Shown here piece after piece: positions 37,313 through 48,600 of a stretch of 64,000 nt of DNA; positions within the stretch are counted from its first letter, which is position 1; every line of letters starts with the position of its first letter. This DNA is from Stercorarius parasiticus (taxonomy: Eukaryota; Chordata; Aves; Charadriiformes; Stercorariidae), in NCBI GenBank assembly GCA_013396915.1, contig VWZL01000054.1:241167-305166 (forward strand), read 5' to 3'. Made by a program: the position numbers and the translations under genes. The notes below the pieces were generated by a model. That model ran no database searches. It worked only from the letters and a program-made list of their open reading frames with translations, and had not been told where the DNA came from.

Positions 37313-40300
37313 AAAACACTCGTGCTAGGATTAGCTGATTTTAAAATTCATTAACTTCCTGAATTTTACATCTGGCTTGCTATGTTTTCTGAAATGTAAG
37401 GAGAGTAGAAGGTCCCATGAGTTACACTGACGAGCAAAGCAAAGATGCCCAAATTCCTAACTGCTAAAGAGAGCTCTCTATCTCTTTTTATCTGAGGCAG
37501 GTAGATGGGCAGATTTGTAAGACTGGTTTAGCACCTTCGCTTTACTGACTCTTTTGTCAGTTCATCTCTTCAGTCCATGCCAAGAGATTATAACCGCTGA
37601 TGAAATTTATTGACTTACTGCAGCCTCCAAGTAGGCTAAATCCCTTCCAGAAATAAATCAAGATGAATAGGCGTTCTTTTAGATGAATTAACATCAATGT
37701 TTTGCAATAATTTAAAACTAACTGCATGACTTTGGGCTACTACTGTCTAGAGCATAAAAGGCTATCATGGCCTTGACAGAACCAAGAAAAGAATGCCATG
37801 TTTCCTGCTACTTCTAAGCTTCTAAACACAGATGTGCATTAAATAACATGCCATGCAGCAATCAGGTAAATCTTGTTTATTGGTTACCACTGTTTTTTTC
37901 CCCACTTAAATCTTCTGCATGCGTTAGACAGGGAGTTAGTCTTTGCATTCATATTTTTCTAAGTTACAATTGATTAGAAGAGTATAAAGAACTTTAACTC
38001 TATAAAGTGGAGCATTGTTTTTATTCATTGCCTTGATATATGGTGGCATAGAAAGGCACACATTATTTACTCTGAACCTCCTTGACAGTATTTAAAATAG
38101 CAAGGCACTCCAGACTGGATTGACAGCATACCTCTGAAAAGAAACTCCAGTAAGACTGCGTGCCTCACATAACCCACTAAGACTTTCTCCAATAAAATTC
38201 TGCTCAAAGAGAACATGTAGTTCTTTCCAAATGCCATTTGAAAACGTGAACTTGCAAAGGTTGTCCTGGGGGTCAGTGATCTGGTATTAATGTGTGCTCA
38301 GCAAACAAGTCCGGCTTTGATTACCGGGGGATGGGATTCCTGCTGCAGAATGGGGAGGAGGCACGCAGTCAGAGAGGGAGAGACAAAACCACGTAGGCTT
38401 GGAAAGCAGCAAATGGTAAATAGCCATCTCACGCAGTAATTACCAAGTGGCCTGTACCTTTTAACATGATCTTAGATTTCTAGAGTAAGCAAGAGATTAT
38501 AGAAGGGAATATGAGGGAACTCTTATATTCCTAGACTAATAACTAAAAGTATCTGAATCGAACATTGAAATGATAGAAGAGCCTTTTTATTTCCCAAGAG
38601 TTCCCTTCCCTCTTGAGTACTTTAGTATTTGCTAAGACCATTTTCTAAGAAAGGTAAGAGTGAGTTTTACTAATATGTTGGGATGGCTGTATGGGAAACA
38701 CTGAAGGAAAACTCCTTAAGCCAGACATTATTGCCCAGGTTGGAGGCTCACACTTTGTTTTTTAGCCCTGGGTTATAATAGCTGAGCGTTTTGTCCAGAC
38801 TTCTTGGTAATGTTCATGATTCAAGGGATCATTTCAAGAGTAATGAGTAACTGCTGCTTGAACTTTCTATCTGTGAAGAAGTAATTGAGCTGTTGCTTCT
38901 ATCCCTATTTCTGCTGAGCTCTATTCTTCTTTCTGTCCCGTACTCCCTTGCTGGAATATTGCATCATTAGTGAGAGGAGAGAAAAGGGACCAGAGCAAGG
39001 TCAGAGCTTGATTCTTTTGTACCAAGGAAAGAGAGAGGAAGGAGGTGTGAGGCCTGCGAGGTAGAAGAGAGGCAGAAAGGATGAGCTTTTTGCCCTTTGG
39101 GCCTATGGTCATCACAAACACCTCCCAGCAGCAATGGCGGCAACAGCAGAGAGCTATGGATTAGAAATAAGGGAGGATGTGCAACGTGTATCCTCAGCCA
39201 GTAGGAGCAAGAGGTGCTCCCCAGCACCCTGCTGTACTGGGCAGCTGGCTCAGTGCCCGTGGCTCTGACAGCCCTCCTGCCGAAGAGCGGCAAGTTAAGC
39301 TCAGAAATAATAGCTATTTCTGTGACTCACAGGCAGTGTCTTAGTTGAAGACTGTATTGCCTCGTTACTTAGGAGTAAAGTGTAACGAATTTGTGAAGAT
39401 ATTTACATGTATCACATGCAGTGCATTTCAACGAACTACAAGTATGTTAAAATATCCTGATCAACACCTTTGGGGGAAAAAAAAAAGAAAGGATTATGTT
39501 TTGCTGCCATATGTAAAATCTTGAGAAATGCTAGCTATGACCCACTGCTACTGTAGCAAGAGAAAATGTCTTGATGAAATGGTTGCTTAATGATTAACCA
39601 GGAGAAAGTAAATGCACTGCTTCTAATTTTTGAATACTTTATGCTGCACAGCAAATTTAGATTCGTAGTCTTTTCTATCACACTACATTTATCATGTTTG
39701 AGGTGTGGTTTTAAAAACCCCTCTGGAGAAAATATAATTTGTTCTGTTGCCTGCACATTCCACTAAAGGCTCATTATTTATAAAATTCTATAGGGTCTTT
39801 CTACAAAAACACTATTGATCTTTAATTATAGAGTGCCAGCACTTTGATTCATGATCTGGAATGTAAACGTCTCAAACTAGTATATGATCCCACCCATTAT
39901 AACTTCTATTATTGACATCCATTATAACCCATCTATGCAAGGTGGCAGACTAGAAGATCATCAAAGAAGGAAATCTTACGCTTGTAAAGACTATTTCTTG
40001 AAAATATTTTAATCACCAAAATCATAGGACTTTTCCTTTGTATTTTTGTAGAAATATGAATTTCTTGTATTGTTGTTAGTGTTAATATGGTGAGAACCGG
40101 CACCGCTTATTTTTAGAAAATTTTCAAGGAAACAAGTTACCAGTCTTCAATGAACATGTTCCATTCCTGTTCTGAGTTAGTTGTAGTTATAACCTGCTTA
40201 AAAATTGTCATAGAAACTTCTTGAAGGAAACCGAACACTAAACAAAAATACATTTTTAATGGAAAATGTCTGATCATCCTGAAGATTTACATTTTTTCAT

Positions 40301-40560
40301 GAGAAACCAGAAGCTGACATGTTGGGAAGGGGATGCCGGAACAGTAGATCAGTTTTACCTGAATTCTTTTCAGTCTAATTAGGGAAAAAACCCACAAAAC
40401 CAAAGTGAGGCTGTGGAATGGGGTTGGCAATGTAAGAGAAGAGTTTTAATAATTGCTGTTGGTCATTTCAGTTATGGTATGATTTGATTATGGTATTATC
40501 TAGAGAATTTCTTTGCATATGGAAATTCATACACACATAAGAAAATTCTTGGTCTGAGGA

Positions 40561-40657
40561 GCACAAAATGGCACTACAGAAGAAGCACGCTGCAGTCCCT
40601 CCCCTGAGGAGGCCTGGGGTCCCCATCCCCTATGGTGGTTCGCGGTGTTGTTTAACC
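40561..40657. other. Short GC-rich island beside a microsatellite
   Basis: About 95 bases (CTGCAGTCCCTCCCCTGAGG, GGCCTGGGGTCCCCATCCCC) are strikingly richer in G and C than the neighbouring DNA, with only a few CpG dinucleotides. It is too small for a CpG-island promoter, and I recognise no repeat in it. Confidence 0.3.
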
Positions 40658-40723
40658 TTTTATTTTATTTTATTTTATTTTATTTTATTTTATTTTATTT
40701 TATTTTATTTTTTAACTCGTATG
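40658..40723. repeat. (TATTT)n pentanucleotide microsatellite, 12 full units
   Basis: Twelve uninterrupted TATTT units occupy 40661-40720, with partial units on either side. The perfect repetition implies a recently expanded or still variable locus. Read as protein it gives a meaningless FYFIL repeat, so open frames across it are not genes. The tract may have started as the A-rich tail of a retroposon on the minus strand, but no body is recognisable. Confidence 0.97.
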
Positions 40724-40786
40724 TGGTGTTTGGAACTAGCAGTTGCTGGGGGGAGTGGAATCATCCAGTCTGTTTGGTGGTGGGAA

Positions 40787-40806
40787 TTTGGTTGGTTGGT
40801 TGGTTT
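40787..40806. repeat. Short (TTGG)n tract
   Basis: TTTGGTTGGTTGGTTGGTTT lies about 65 bases after the TATTT microsatellite. It is a second, different low-complexity tract in the same neighbourhood. Confidence 0.75.
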
Positions 40807-41559
40807 TGGGGAATTTTTTGCTACGTTGTAGCGGAGGACTACCTGCCTCTACTGCATTTTTATGTGCTTTTGTGCATTAGTATGTTTTTTTTTGGTTCGT
40901 ATTACAAAAGAATATTCACACCTTGCTGCCATTTAATCAAGAGGAAAGAAAAATGAGAGAATGTGCAGATCTTTTGAAAGGTCAGTTATCCCTCTGTATA
41001 ATAAGTGCCATTTGTGCCATAACTTAGACTCTCGGTGGAGCAGTGGGGTAAGGATGATTTCATCCTCCTCAGCATTCCCCATTTTAGCATGCTGCTTGCT
41101 TTTTGAGAATTATTCCTACCCTGTAAGACTTTTAGTGAAGATAGGTTTGTATTTGGTACCATGGAAGAAGAAAAGTCAATAGGGCTCTGCAAATGAAGAG
41201 AGAAATGGAGTTGTAAAAATAACATGTTGGTGCTATGGGTCTGTGGCACAGGGGAGTATTAACCAGAGGGTAACAGCAGCAGTGAGAGAAAGCACAGTGA
41301 CCGCCAAAGGTTAAGGATTTGGAGAAGCTTTGGGGAACAATGAAAACTCAGCTTTAGAAAAGCTGAAGTTGTTCTTTTGACTGTACATCTGCCAATTTGC
41401 GTCGGAGAACTTGAAATTTTTCTAAGTACATGAAGACAATAATGCCTGTAACTAAACGTGATGCAGAGATGGTGGGATTTGAGCAGACACTACTACACAG
41501 GAGTGAAATTTTGGGGGTATAGTAGTCACGTAAAGCAGAGAATTCATTTGAGAGGCTAC
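40807..41559. other. Noncoding DNA grading into an old LINE
   Basis: No gene seen. From about 41230 onward the plus strand is purine-rich (AGTGAGAGAAAGCACAGTGA). It may be the continuation of the L2-like LINE that is legible from 41560, but homology here is too weak to claim. Confidence 0.35.
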
Positions 41560-42080
41560 CTGGAGCCAGGGTGCAGAGAAAAAGTGGGGACAAGATCCAG
41601 AGTTGTATTCATTGCCCTCAGGAAACTGGTGTGGGAATGCTTGAAGAATAGGAGGAGGATAGAAACACAGAGGTTAATGTGATAAGATACCATGAAGAAG
41701 CAAGTGGCTGATGAGTGTCAGAAGTGGCCGACAGGTCAGTTAGGATAAAACAAGTATCGACTCTGAAGTGTAAGCAGTGAGATGTAATTAGAGACTGTGT
41801 TGAAAGCAGTGTCAGTGCAGTGCAGGGAGCAGAGGCTGTGTTGGAGACTGTCTAGAATGGAGATGGAGAGTTTGTTTCCCAGAGAGCAACTGCAAATAGC
41901 TCATTCAAAGAGTACAGGGGATAAAAAGAGAAGAAGAATGGGGTGGTAGTTGGGAAGATGAATGGGAAAGACAAATTACCCAAGAATAGGTTTTATATAA
42001 GATGGGAGCAACTAAAACCTGACTTTTAAATTATAAAAACTGAGATTCCTTGAACCAGTGCAGGAATTGAGATTTGACAG
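41560..42080 (-). mobile_element. Ancient L2-like LINE with reverse-transcriptase relic, minus strand
   Basis: The minus strand still encodes the N-terminal half of a non-LTR reverse transcriptase of the L2/CR1 group. At 41951-41904 it reads NYHPILLLFLSPVLFE (family pattern NYRPISLLPFLSKLLE). At 41852 it reads DSLQHSLCSLHCTDTAFNTV and then SNYISLL (family pattern D.LQSGFR..HSTETAL.KV.ND.L). At 41746-41699 it reads ILTDLSATSDTHQPLA (family pattern LLDLSAAFDTVDH, RT motif A with the catalytic Asp). The first two blocks share a frame and the third is shifted by one base. The GGAGG-rich plus strand (AATAGGAGGAGGATAG at 41647-41662) matches antisense of the following SWFSSYL-type segment. The element is non-functional and very old, and its ends are uncertain by some hundreds of bases. 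Confidence 0.75.
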
Positions 42081-43963
42081 ATCGGAAGCCTCAAATAAGA
42101 TTTAGTACCAAGACTCTGACAGGTTGCAGTGCTATGCGGCTCTTCTGCAAAATAAGCTCCGAGCAGTTCACACTGCTCTTCCTAAGCATGGGTGTCTAGG
42201 CTGCGGTTCCTCTTAGAGCTTGGGCTATCTGTTATACCTTCATTAAGGCTTCAAACATTCAACCATTAATAGTTAATATAGTTCATTGTCATACACTATA
42301 GTTAATTTTATACAGCTTTATTATAAAACTCACAGTTCTAGTTTTCAATACATAAGATCTATCTATTCTGTAAAAGGTTTTTACCACAAAGTTAACTGGA
42401 TGCTTTGTTCATCATTGTTTAGACTTATGATGATGGTAAGCTTTAAATTATTTAATGCAAGGATATTTTTATTTCTTCTGTGTATTTTTGCAATATATTA
42501 CATTACATACTTACAATGCATTATAAATAACAAAGAACATATACCTAATTAGTATTAATAATGCCTGTTCTAACTGCTTACTAAATCTGTTTAGATTGTT
42601 AGTAGAAAGAAAGAAGCATAGCCACTCATATTCTCATGTAGTTCATATAATTAAAAAAAAAAAAAGTTTTCAGATTCCATTGAAGTTCAGTACCTTGTCA
42701 CTCTGGTGGGTTAAATTTGCTTTTCCACCTCTTTGTTTAACTGATAGTCGTGGAAATTCCGTGTTTGAAGTACACAATTGAAGGCAAAGTCTGATGTCTT
42801 TCTTGTCTTATCTGCCATTAATTACAGTCCATTTTTATAGAGCTTTTGTGAATCACCCACAGAATAGCCATAGGACTTCTGTATGTGCGCTGCTGTGTTC
42901 ATGTGCTGCTTCTAAAGGAGTTGTAACTCCATTTGTTGTCAAGATTTCCTGACACCCTCTGTGGTAGGTTTCCATCTTTGGTACTGGCTTTAAAAGTCAC
43001 GCTGATTTTTTTTTTTTTTTTTTTATGGCAAGGAGTCTGCCATAGAGGGTTATTTTTAAGTTCTTGCAGGATTTTTTTATTTTATTTTTATTGTAAGAAA
43101 ACCCTTGCACAGAATACGAGGGGAAAATTTTAATTACTATATTCTGTTTAGGTTCCATAGTAAGTATAGGAATCACCACTTTGAGGGTTTTAATCTAATA
43201 TTTTTGGGGATCATAGGATAGATATATGATTCTGAGAATTTAGTAAATGTACCTCTTTCAGATATTATGGTGTTACATTGCTGTGATACTGTGATCCATG
43301 CAGAAAAAATTTCATGGTTTGCAGAATGACCTTGAAACTTGATCATAAGTTTATTCTAGTGTAGGGCTGTCCCTTTTGCTGTTCCTATAAGAAGTCATGC
43401 AGATTTGCTAGCACGTCTTTGAACATCTCACACACATGTTCTTTCAGGGTGAGTGAAAAGTAGATTGTTCAAAAATCAATGTGTGTGAAGCACCTTCCAG
43501 TCCTGCAAAACTCCTGCTTGCTAGCCTGTATGTTGTCTTCTGAAGCCATTAAACATGAGAGGCTATTACAGTTTCAAGTGTGAGAACTAAAAGAAAGGAA
43601 TTTCCACTCTTTGTGCTGGAGGGAATGGTTTGACTTAAACATAGAAGGGTAAAGAAGTGGCACAAGGATAGAAACTTGGGAAGGAGTAGGAGGTGCAAAG
43701 GCAATGAATTATTGAAGCAGCACTGTTCTCCAGGCTACGTATAAAACACACTTTGTGTGTCTGAGCAGTCCATTCCCATTAGCAGTGGTCTTCACTCTTT
43801 AGAGAAGGGGTATTTAAAGGTGATGGTGGCCAACTTCATTGGGAGGTTGGTGTGGAGGTGGCCCTTCTGCAGTGCAGGCCAGTGGGAGTGGTTTGCACAT
43901 ACTGAGTACCAGCAGTACTGCACAGTTAGATACCACTAATGCAGCAGAGGAAATGAGTGAAGA
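42081..43963. other. Noncoding DNA
   Basis: No gene recognised. It contains an A run at 42653-42665, a T19 run at 43006-43024, and a GC-richer patch at about 43780-43920 just before an old retroposon. Confidence 0.5.
43006..43024. repeat. T19 homopolymer
   Basis: Nineteen consecutive T, the longest homopolymer noticed in the window. No retroposon body is legible on the minus strand next to it, so it is probably a simple expansion. Confidence 0.9.
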
Positions 43964-44084
43964 TTTGTAACGGTAGTACCTTTGTACTTCAGTTTCTTAT
44001 TTCTAAAATGGACTACGAGTGCTATGAAGATGAGTTAACTAGTTATTTGTAAACTATTCAGATACTACATTGATGAATATTAGA
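43964..44084 (+). repeat. Ancient MIR/CORE-like retroposon, 3' half
   Basis: ACTTCAGTTTCTTATTTCTA with AAATGG (43986-44010) matches the family block CTCAGTTTCCCCATCTGTAAAATGG. It is followed at the expected spacing by TTTGTAAACTATTCAGATAC and TACATTGATGAATATTAGAG (family: TTTGTAAAGCGCTTTGAGATCTACTGATGAAAAGCGCTATA). The agreement over both blocks in order makes this the clearest of the remnants of this family here. It is heavily mutated, with no functional promoter boxes claimed. Confidence 0.6.
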
Positions 44085-44662
44085 GGTAGCCTTAGGAGAG
44101 AAAATGTTTCTTGTATTTAAGTAGAGTTTTTGCATAGCAAGCAATTCATTAGAAAGGAGAGCATGGATTGTGTGGTGAGCTAAAAGTAAATATTGAATAA
44201 CTCTGTATTCAGTGAGGCAGGAATCCTGTGGGGGAAAATGGTGTGTGATCATGGAATTGGAAAAATTATAATAATTTGTATTGTTACGTTTGCAGTAACG
44301 ACGTAATTCTGTCGCTAATTTTTGAGTGCTTGATGCTACAAATTTAATTAATTAACATATTTTGGAAGATCTTGGAAGGTGTATATATGCAGAATTATAT
44401 ATGTGGAAGATGCTCTCAGAAATGATGGCAGCAGTACTGAGCCTGTTAGATTAGCTGCATAATGTGAACTGTGCAAAGAAGTATCAATGAACTAGCGGTT
44501 ACTATTCACTTAAGGCATCCATTACAGGTTGCTTTGAAAGTTTTAAATTAAATATTAACTTTTTAAATTAGGAAATCTCATGAAGAATCTTTGTAGTGGC
44601 AACTGCATGAGAAATATGTTTCTCTTTACATAAATATTTTCATAAAATCACAACATTTTTGA
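44085..44662. other. Noncoding DNA
   Basis: AT-rich unique sequence. I see no gene or repeat. Confidence 0.5.
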
Positions 44663-44950
44663 TCCATACATGTTGCAGATGCCCGAGTACTTTTTGAATG
44701 CTTCAGTAAGACTCCCTCTCTTCCTCTTCCTCTGTTTTTGCTTTGGCTTTCAGTTCTGATATTTGGACTTTACAGACTGAAGAACAAAAACAACAATAGA
44801 GTATGAAGCACAGATGGTTGAAGTCCATTAGATCTATTTTTCATAACCTTTTGTTTATTTACGTATAAAGATTTTTTTTTTACTGCATCATTTATATGGT
44901 AAGGAGCACTGCTGAAGCTCATATATGAAATAAATGTTTCTTTTCTCCTG
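44663..44950 (+). other. Candidate terminal exon: strong splice acceptor, short C-terminal frame, poly(A) signal (unproven)
   Basis: A 40-base polypyrimidine tract (44710-44750) ends in CAG (44751-44753), the best 3' splice-site-like sequence in the window. Behind it one frame gives SDIWTLQTEEQKQQ then TAG (44755-44799). A different frame is open from 44663 to TGA at 44806 and reads DARVLFECFSKTPS, then a hydrophobic segment ending WLSVLIFGLYRL, then KNKNNNRV. That resembles a membrane anchor with a basic tail. AATAAA lies at 44929-44934. Caution: pyrimidine tracts always encode Leu/Phe/Pro/Ser-rich peptides, so the hydrophobic segment may simply be the splice tract. The protein is not recognised and upstream exons are not identified. 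Confidence 0.2.
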
Positions 44951-45429
44951 ACATGAATAGAGTCACATATTCCCTTCGTGAGATACTTGAACTAGATTAA
45001 TCTATTGGCCTCTCTTGGTTTTGAATGAAATGTTCTGTGATGGTCACTGAAACAAAATTGTGTTTTCACTTAATGAATTACTGGTAACTCTAGGGAAAGG
45101 ATAAGTTAAGTCAAAATGGTTGTTGTGTAAAGTTAATAGAGTTTGGATGGAATTCAGAATGTACATGTTGGATTAAAAAGAGTGAGTGCATCCACCCTGT
45201 CTACTGAAAAGGAAAGAGAGACCTTAACGATATGGATTTCCAATAGCTTAGGCTTTCTCTTCACCTTTCCTGTTTTCTGTACACAGGTACTATAATAGCA
45301 GACTAGTTCATTAAATTGTGAAACGAAACCAGACACTCATATCTCGCCCCAGCTGGTTGTATAAATGAGGTGTATCTTATTTTGGAAATTTATAGTCCTT
45401 ATTACCTGTATTACAGTCCTTGTATCTCT
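44951..45429. other. Noncoding DNA
   Basis: Unique sequence between the exon-like stretch and a CR1 fragment. I see nothing in it. Confidence 0.5.
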
Positions 45430-45648
45430 GGCTGGATTTAAGGAAAAATTTTTATGATGAGGACAATCAAACGTTGGAACAGGTTGCTCAAGAGAGGTTG
45501 TGCCATCTCCTTTCTTGGAGGTTTCAAAACCAGACTAGATAAAGCCCTGAGCAACTTCATCTATGAGATGGCCCTGCTTTGAGCAGGAGGTTGGACTCAG
45601 ATGCTTCCTGAAGTTCCTTCCAGTCTGAATTATCTCGTGGTCCTGGTT
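45430..45648 (+). mobile_element. Old CR1 LINE 3' end, plus strand
   Basis: TGATGAGGACAATCAAACGT with TGGAACAGGTTGCTCAAGAG, GTTTCAAAACCAGACTAGAT, AAAGCCCTGAGCAACTTCAT and GCTTTGAGCAGGAGGTTGGA lie in the exact order of the end of CR1 ORF2 and its 3' UTR. GAAGTTCCTTCCAGTCTGAA follows (family: GGTCCCTTCCAACCTGAATTATTCTATG), so the original terminus is about 45640-45648. The wording of the 3' UTR is that of an older subfamily than the copies at 249 and 13580. It is short and 5'-truncated, without coding capacity. Confidence 0.92.
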
Positions 45649-48600
45649 TTATTCCAGTGTTCTTACTTTAAAAGAATTGTTAATTGAAATCTGTTTCTTG
45701 GGCTTCCATGAATTACAGTTGGTTTTCATTTGTCTTTATTTTAATATATTGGAGATCTCACTGAAATCATGGTAGATCATATGAAGGTGAGGAAGATAGA
45801 TCTGCATAACTGTTTATATTTACATAAATTAAAAAGGAAAAGATTAATTTTGTATGCCGTCTCTGATGGATTATATGTCTTATTTTAGCTACGTAGCCTT
45901 CTTTTTACAAATGTTTTGTTCAAATACAGTTAATAGGTTCAAAATGTTTAGTATCAATTGGATTATCCCTGGTTTCCTATCTTCATCCTCGGTTTTGCAA
46001 TAAAGAAGTGTATAAGCCTAAATTAGCAATGGTTGTTATTAATTCTCTCTTTAAATCCCTCGGCATTCTCTCTGGCCCCATTTAATAAAAGCTGCAATAC
46101 TTGAACAGTAAATATTGTGTAGAAGTTTCATATTTGAAATGAATTTCCTTCAGGCAAATAACAGAAGAAAGATGATATTTTGCAGTGTTGTATATTAAAA
46201 TAAATACACAGCTAGTTAGAATAGGAACGTTTCCTTGGAAGTAGAGCCAAAGAATGTGAAACAGAGCTTTAATTTGATTAAACTTTGTGTGTTTTGAAAT
46301 ATGTGACATTTACCAATGTTTACCCATCCCACTTCACATTCAGAGAAGGAGGTGAGTTGCATCTGCCTCAGATTTTTATTTATAATTTAATATTGAACTT
46401 CCAGATTGGATCTTACCAATTCTTATCTGTTTATGTGATTATATTTCAAAAGCCTAATGTATCCTGGACAATGCAGACATGGAGAGATGGGCAAAAAAAA
46501 GTGAATATCTGATTTCCAGGAAACTGTAGTCTCTCCATGTTTTTTTTTGCTTTCCTTTATAAATTGTATTTAATTTCTTGGATCCACTGGAGGAATAACT
46601 CAGCAAAAATAATCACCTGTGCAAGAAAAAAGATGAGCTCAAGTGAAGTTAACACATTGGTGACAATGAGTTTACCTCTCCTTTGTTATCCTCTTTCTCC
46701 TCTCCTTCAAATACATGCAAACTTTGGTTCATTTAGGTGCTATATTCAAAACAGTCACCTCTGGGGTGTCAAAACAGTACGCACTGGAGCAACCGTACCT
46801 TTGTTGGAGGAATAAGCTGATAAAAGGAATTGCCTTACCTGTTCACAGTTGCATGCATTTAACAGTTTGCAATTGTACTTCAGAAACAGTTTTATAATCT
46901 TTTCAATTACTAGAGATTGGTCAAGAATCCTTGAGAGATTCTTTGGAAATACATATATGGCAGAAATATTTTATCTACATTATATCATGCTATTAAAATC
47001 TTTCACAAGTCTGGACATAATTCTTTACAAATAACTATCAAATACTTTCAATTTCCTTGCACAGTTACAAATTCCCTTTGGAATCAAAGGTTGTTCTTCG
47101 CAATGCTTTTTTTACAGTTTGGCAGACTGTGTGAATCTTTAAAATTTATTGCTTGGCAGAGATTTTAATACCATTTCAAAATATTTTGAAATGATTCAAA
47201 GACACAAACACAACTGCTAACACATCATAAAATTTTGGAGGAACCTGAGCTTTGTAAACATGTTTGCTACAGGGCTTGCTCCTCTTCCGCATGTCTCCAT
47301 CTACATGTTCCATAAAAAAACATGCACCAGGAAGAAGTTCCAGCAAAATCAGAGAAAATATTTCTCAGCAATTAATAGACAGCAGCAGCTGTTAGATCAC
47401 AAACTTTGTGATTGAAATTGCTTATTGTGAAGGCAAACTATAGATACTCCATAATTACTTCATCATAGCATGTCAAGCTTTGTGCTAAATTTGCTTAATC
47501 TTTCCCATTGTAACTCCCTTTTTTCAGTTTGTGGAGGTAAAATCATTCAAACAGAGGCAATCTGCATTATGGAGGAATGTTCTTACAAACATCACAAATA
47601 CGAGAACCTCAACCACATCTCTGAAAGTTGCTTGAGAAAAAATAAAGGTTTTTTTTTTTTAAACAGAGCATACTAGTCTAGTTCACTACTCAAAAATCCA
47701 ATATGAAAATACTGCTTAACTAGGGACTTCGTATCAGTCTTGCTATCTGAACTTGTAATTACACAAGGATTCTACATGATATTCTAGTTAATTAATCTTT
47801 CTCTATTTTTTGTATTAATTTTCTGGATAAGCCAGTTTTGTAATTCATAATCCCCCAGAAGTATGCTTCTCCTGCCTCCAGAGCATGAACCTACATTGAT
47901 TTGGGGGGGGCAGCTGCAACTTACTGTCTAAATTCCTGCTTTCTGATCACTGCTGTGAAATATTATGCCCAATATGTGCTTGTACAACAGGCCTTGGAAG
48001 AAGGTGTTGGAGCAAAAGGAATATATCAGGCCTTCTTGGTTGTTGGTGACTGCACAAGACCATGTTATTAAGATTAATGTCTGCACAGATTCCCCCCCTG
48101 CCCTTTATTTGCTCATTTAGTTAGATGTGTAGTGCCCTGCGAGAGGCAGTGGCAGGCATGTTTGGAGAGTGCTCTTCAAGGGCAAACGCTTCGTCATTCC
48201 TGGAATCCCACTCTGCATGTCCAAAGTTCCTGGGAGATCTGGAGGGGTGTTTTTAATGGCATTAATTTCTTTTTTTTTTTCTCACTTTAGCCACCAGAAT
48301 TGCAAGTAGATGGAGAGGAGATGAGTTGAGTTTGTAACTTAGTTCTGTTACCAAGTCAGTATATGGGTGCTGTTCCTGTAAACTGAAGAAACAACAGTGT
48401 TAAGAATAGAAACTGTATTCTTCTAGCACATTATTTCCTATAGCAGTATCAGGTATGCCTTTTGGAATTTACATATTTCCACAGGAGAAATCTCCATCTC
48501 TCCTTAGAAGCTATGGAATTAGGTATAGTGTAGCAAAGCAAAGTTAGTCTAACAGTGGTAGCACTGGTTTCTATTAGAGGCAATAAATAGTTCTGCTGGG

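Larger units (their letters stand above)
29250..40560. other. Long, mostly unique noncoding stretch
   Basis: No recognisable gene. Landmarks: A15 at 31929-31943, an exon-like open stretch at 32896-33042 (separate entry), small hairpins at 36374-36391 and 37269-37312, and a somewhat GC-richer patch at about 39040-39300. No retroposon with a legible consensus was found in this 11 kb. Confidence 0.5.

Noticed and set aside
38655..38664. Isolated strong donor-like AAG|GTAAGAG
   Set aside because: Such matches recur many times in the window (also near 22535, 22794, 53613). Without a paired acceptor and coding frame they carry no weight.
40568..40956. Open frames with repeated FYFIL peptides
   Set aside because: They are a direct reading of the TATTT microsatellite and do not represent a transmembrane protein.
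43006..43024. T19 as a retroposon poly(A) tail on the minus strand
   Set aside because: No processed-pseudogene or SINE body is recognisable next to it and no flanking duplication was seen.
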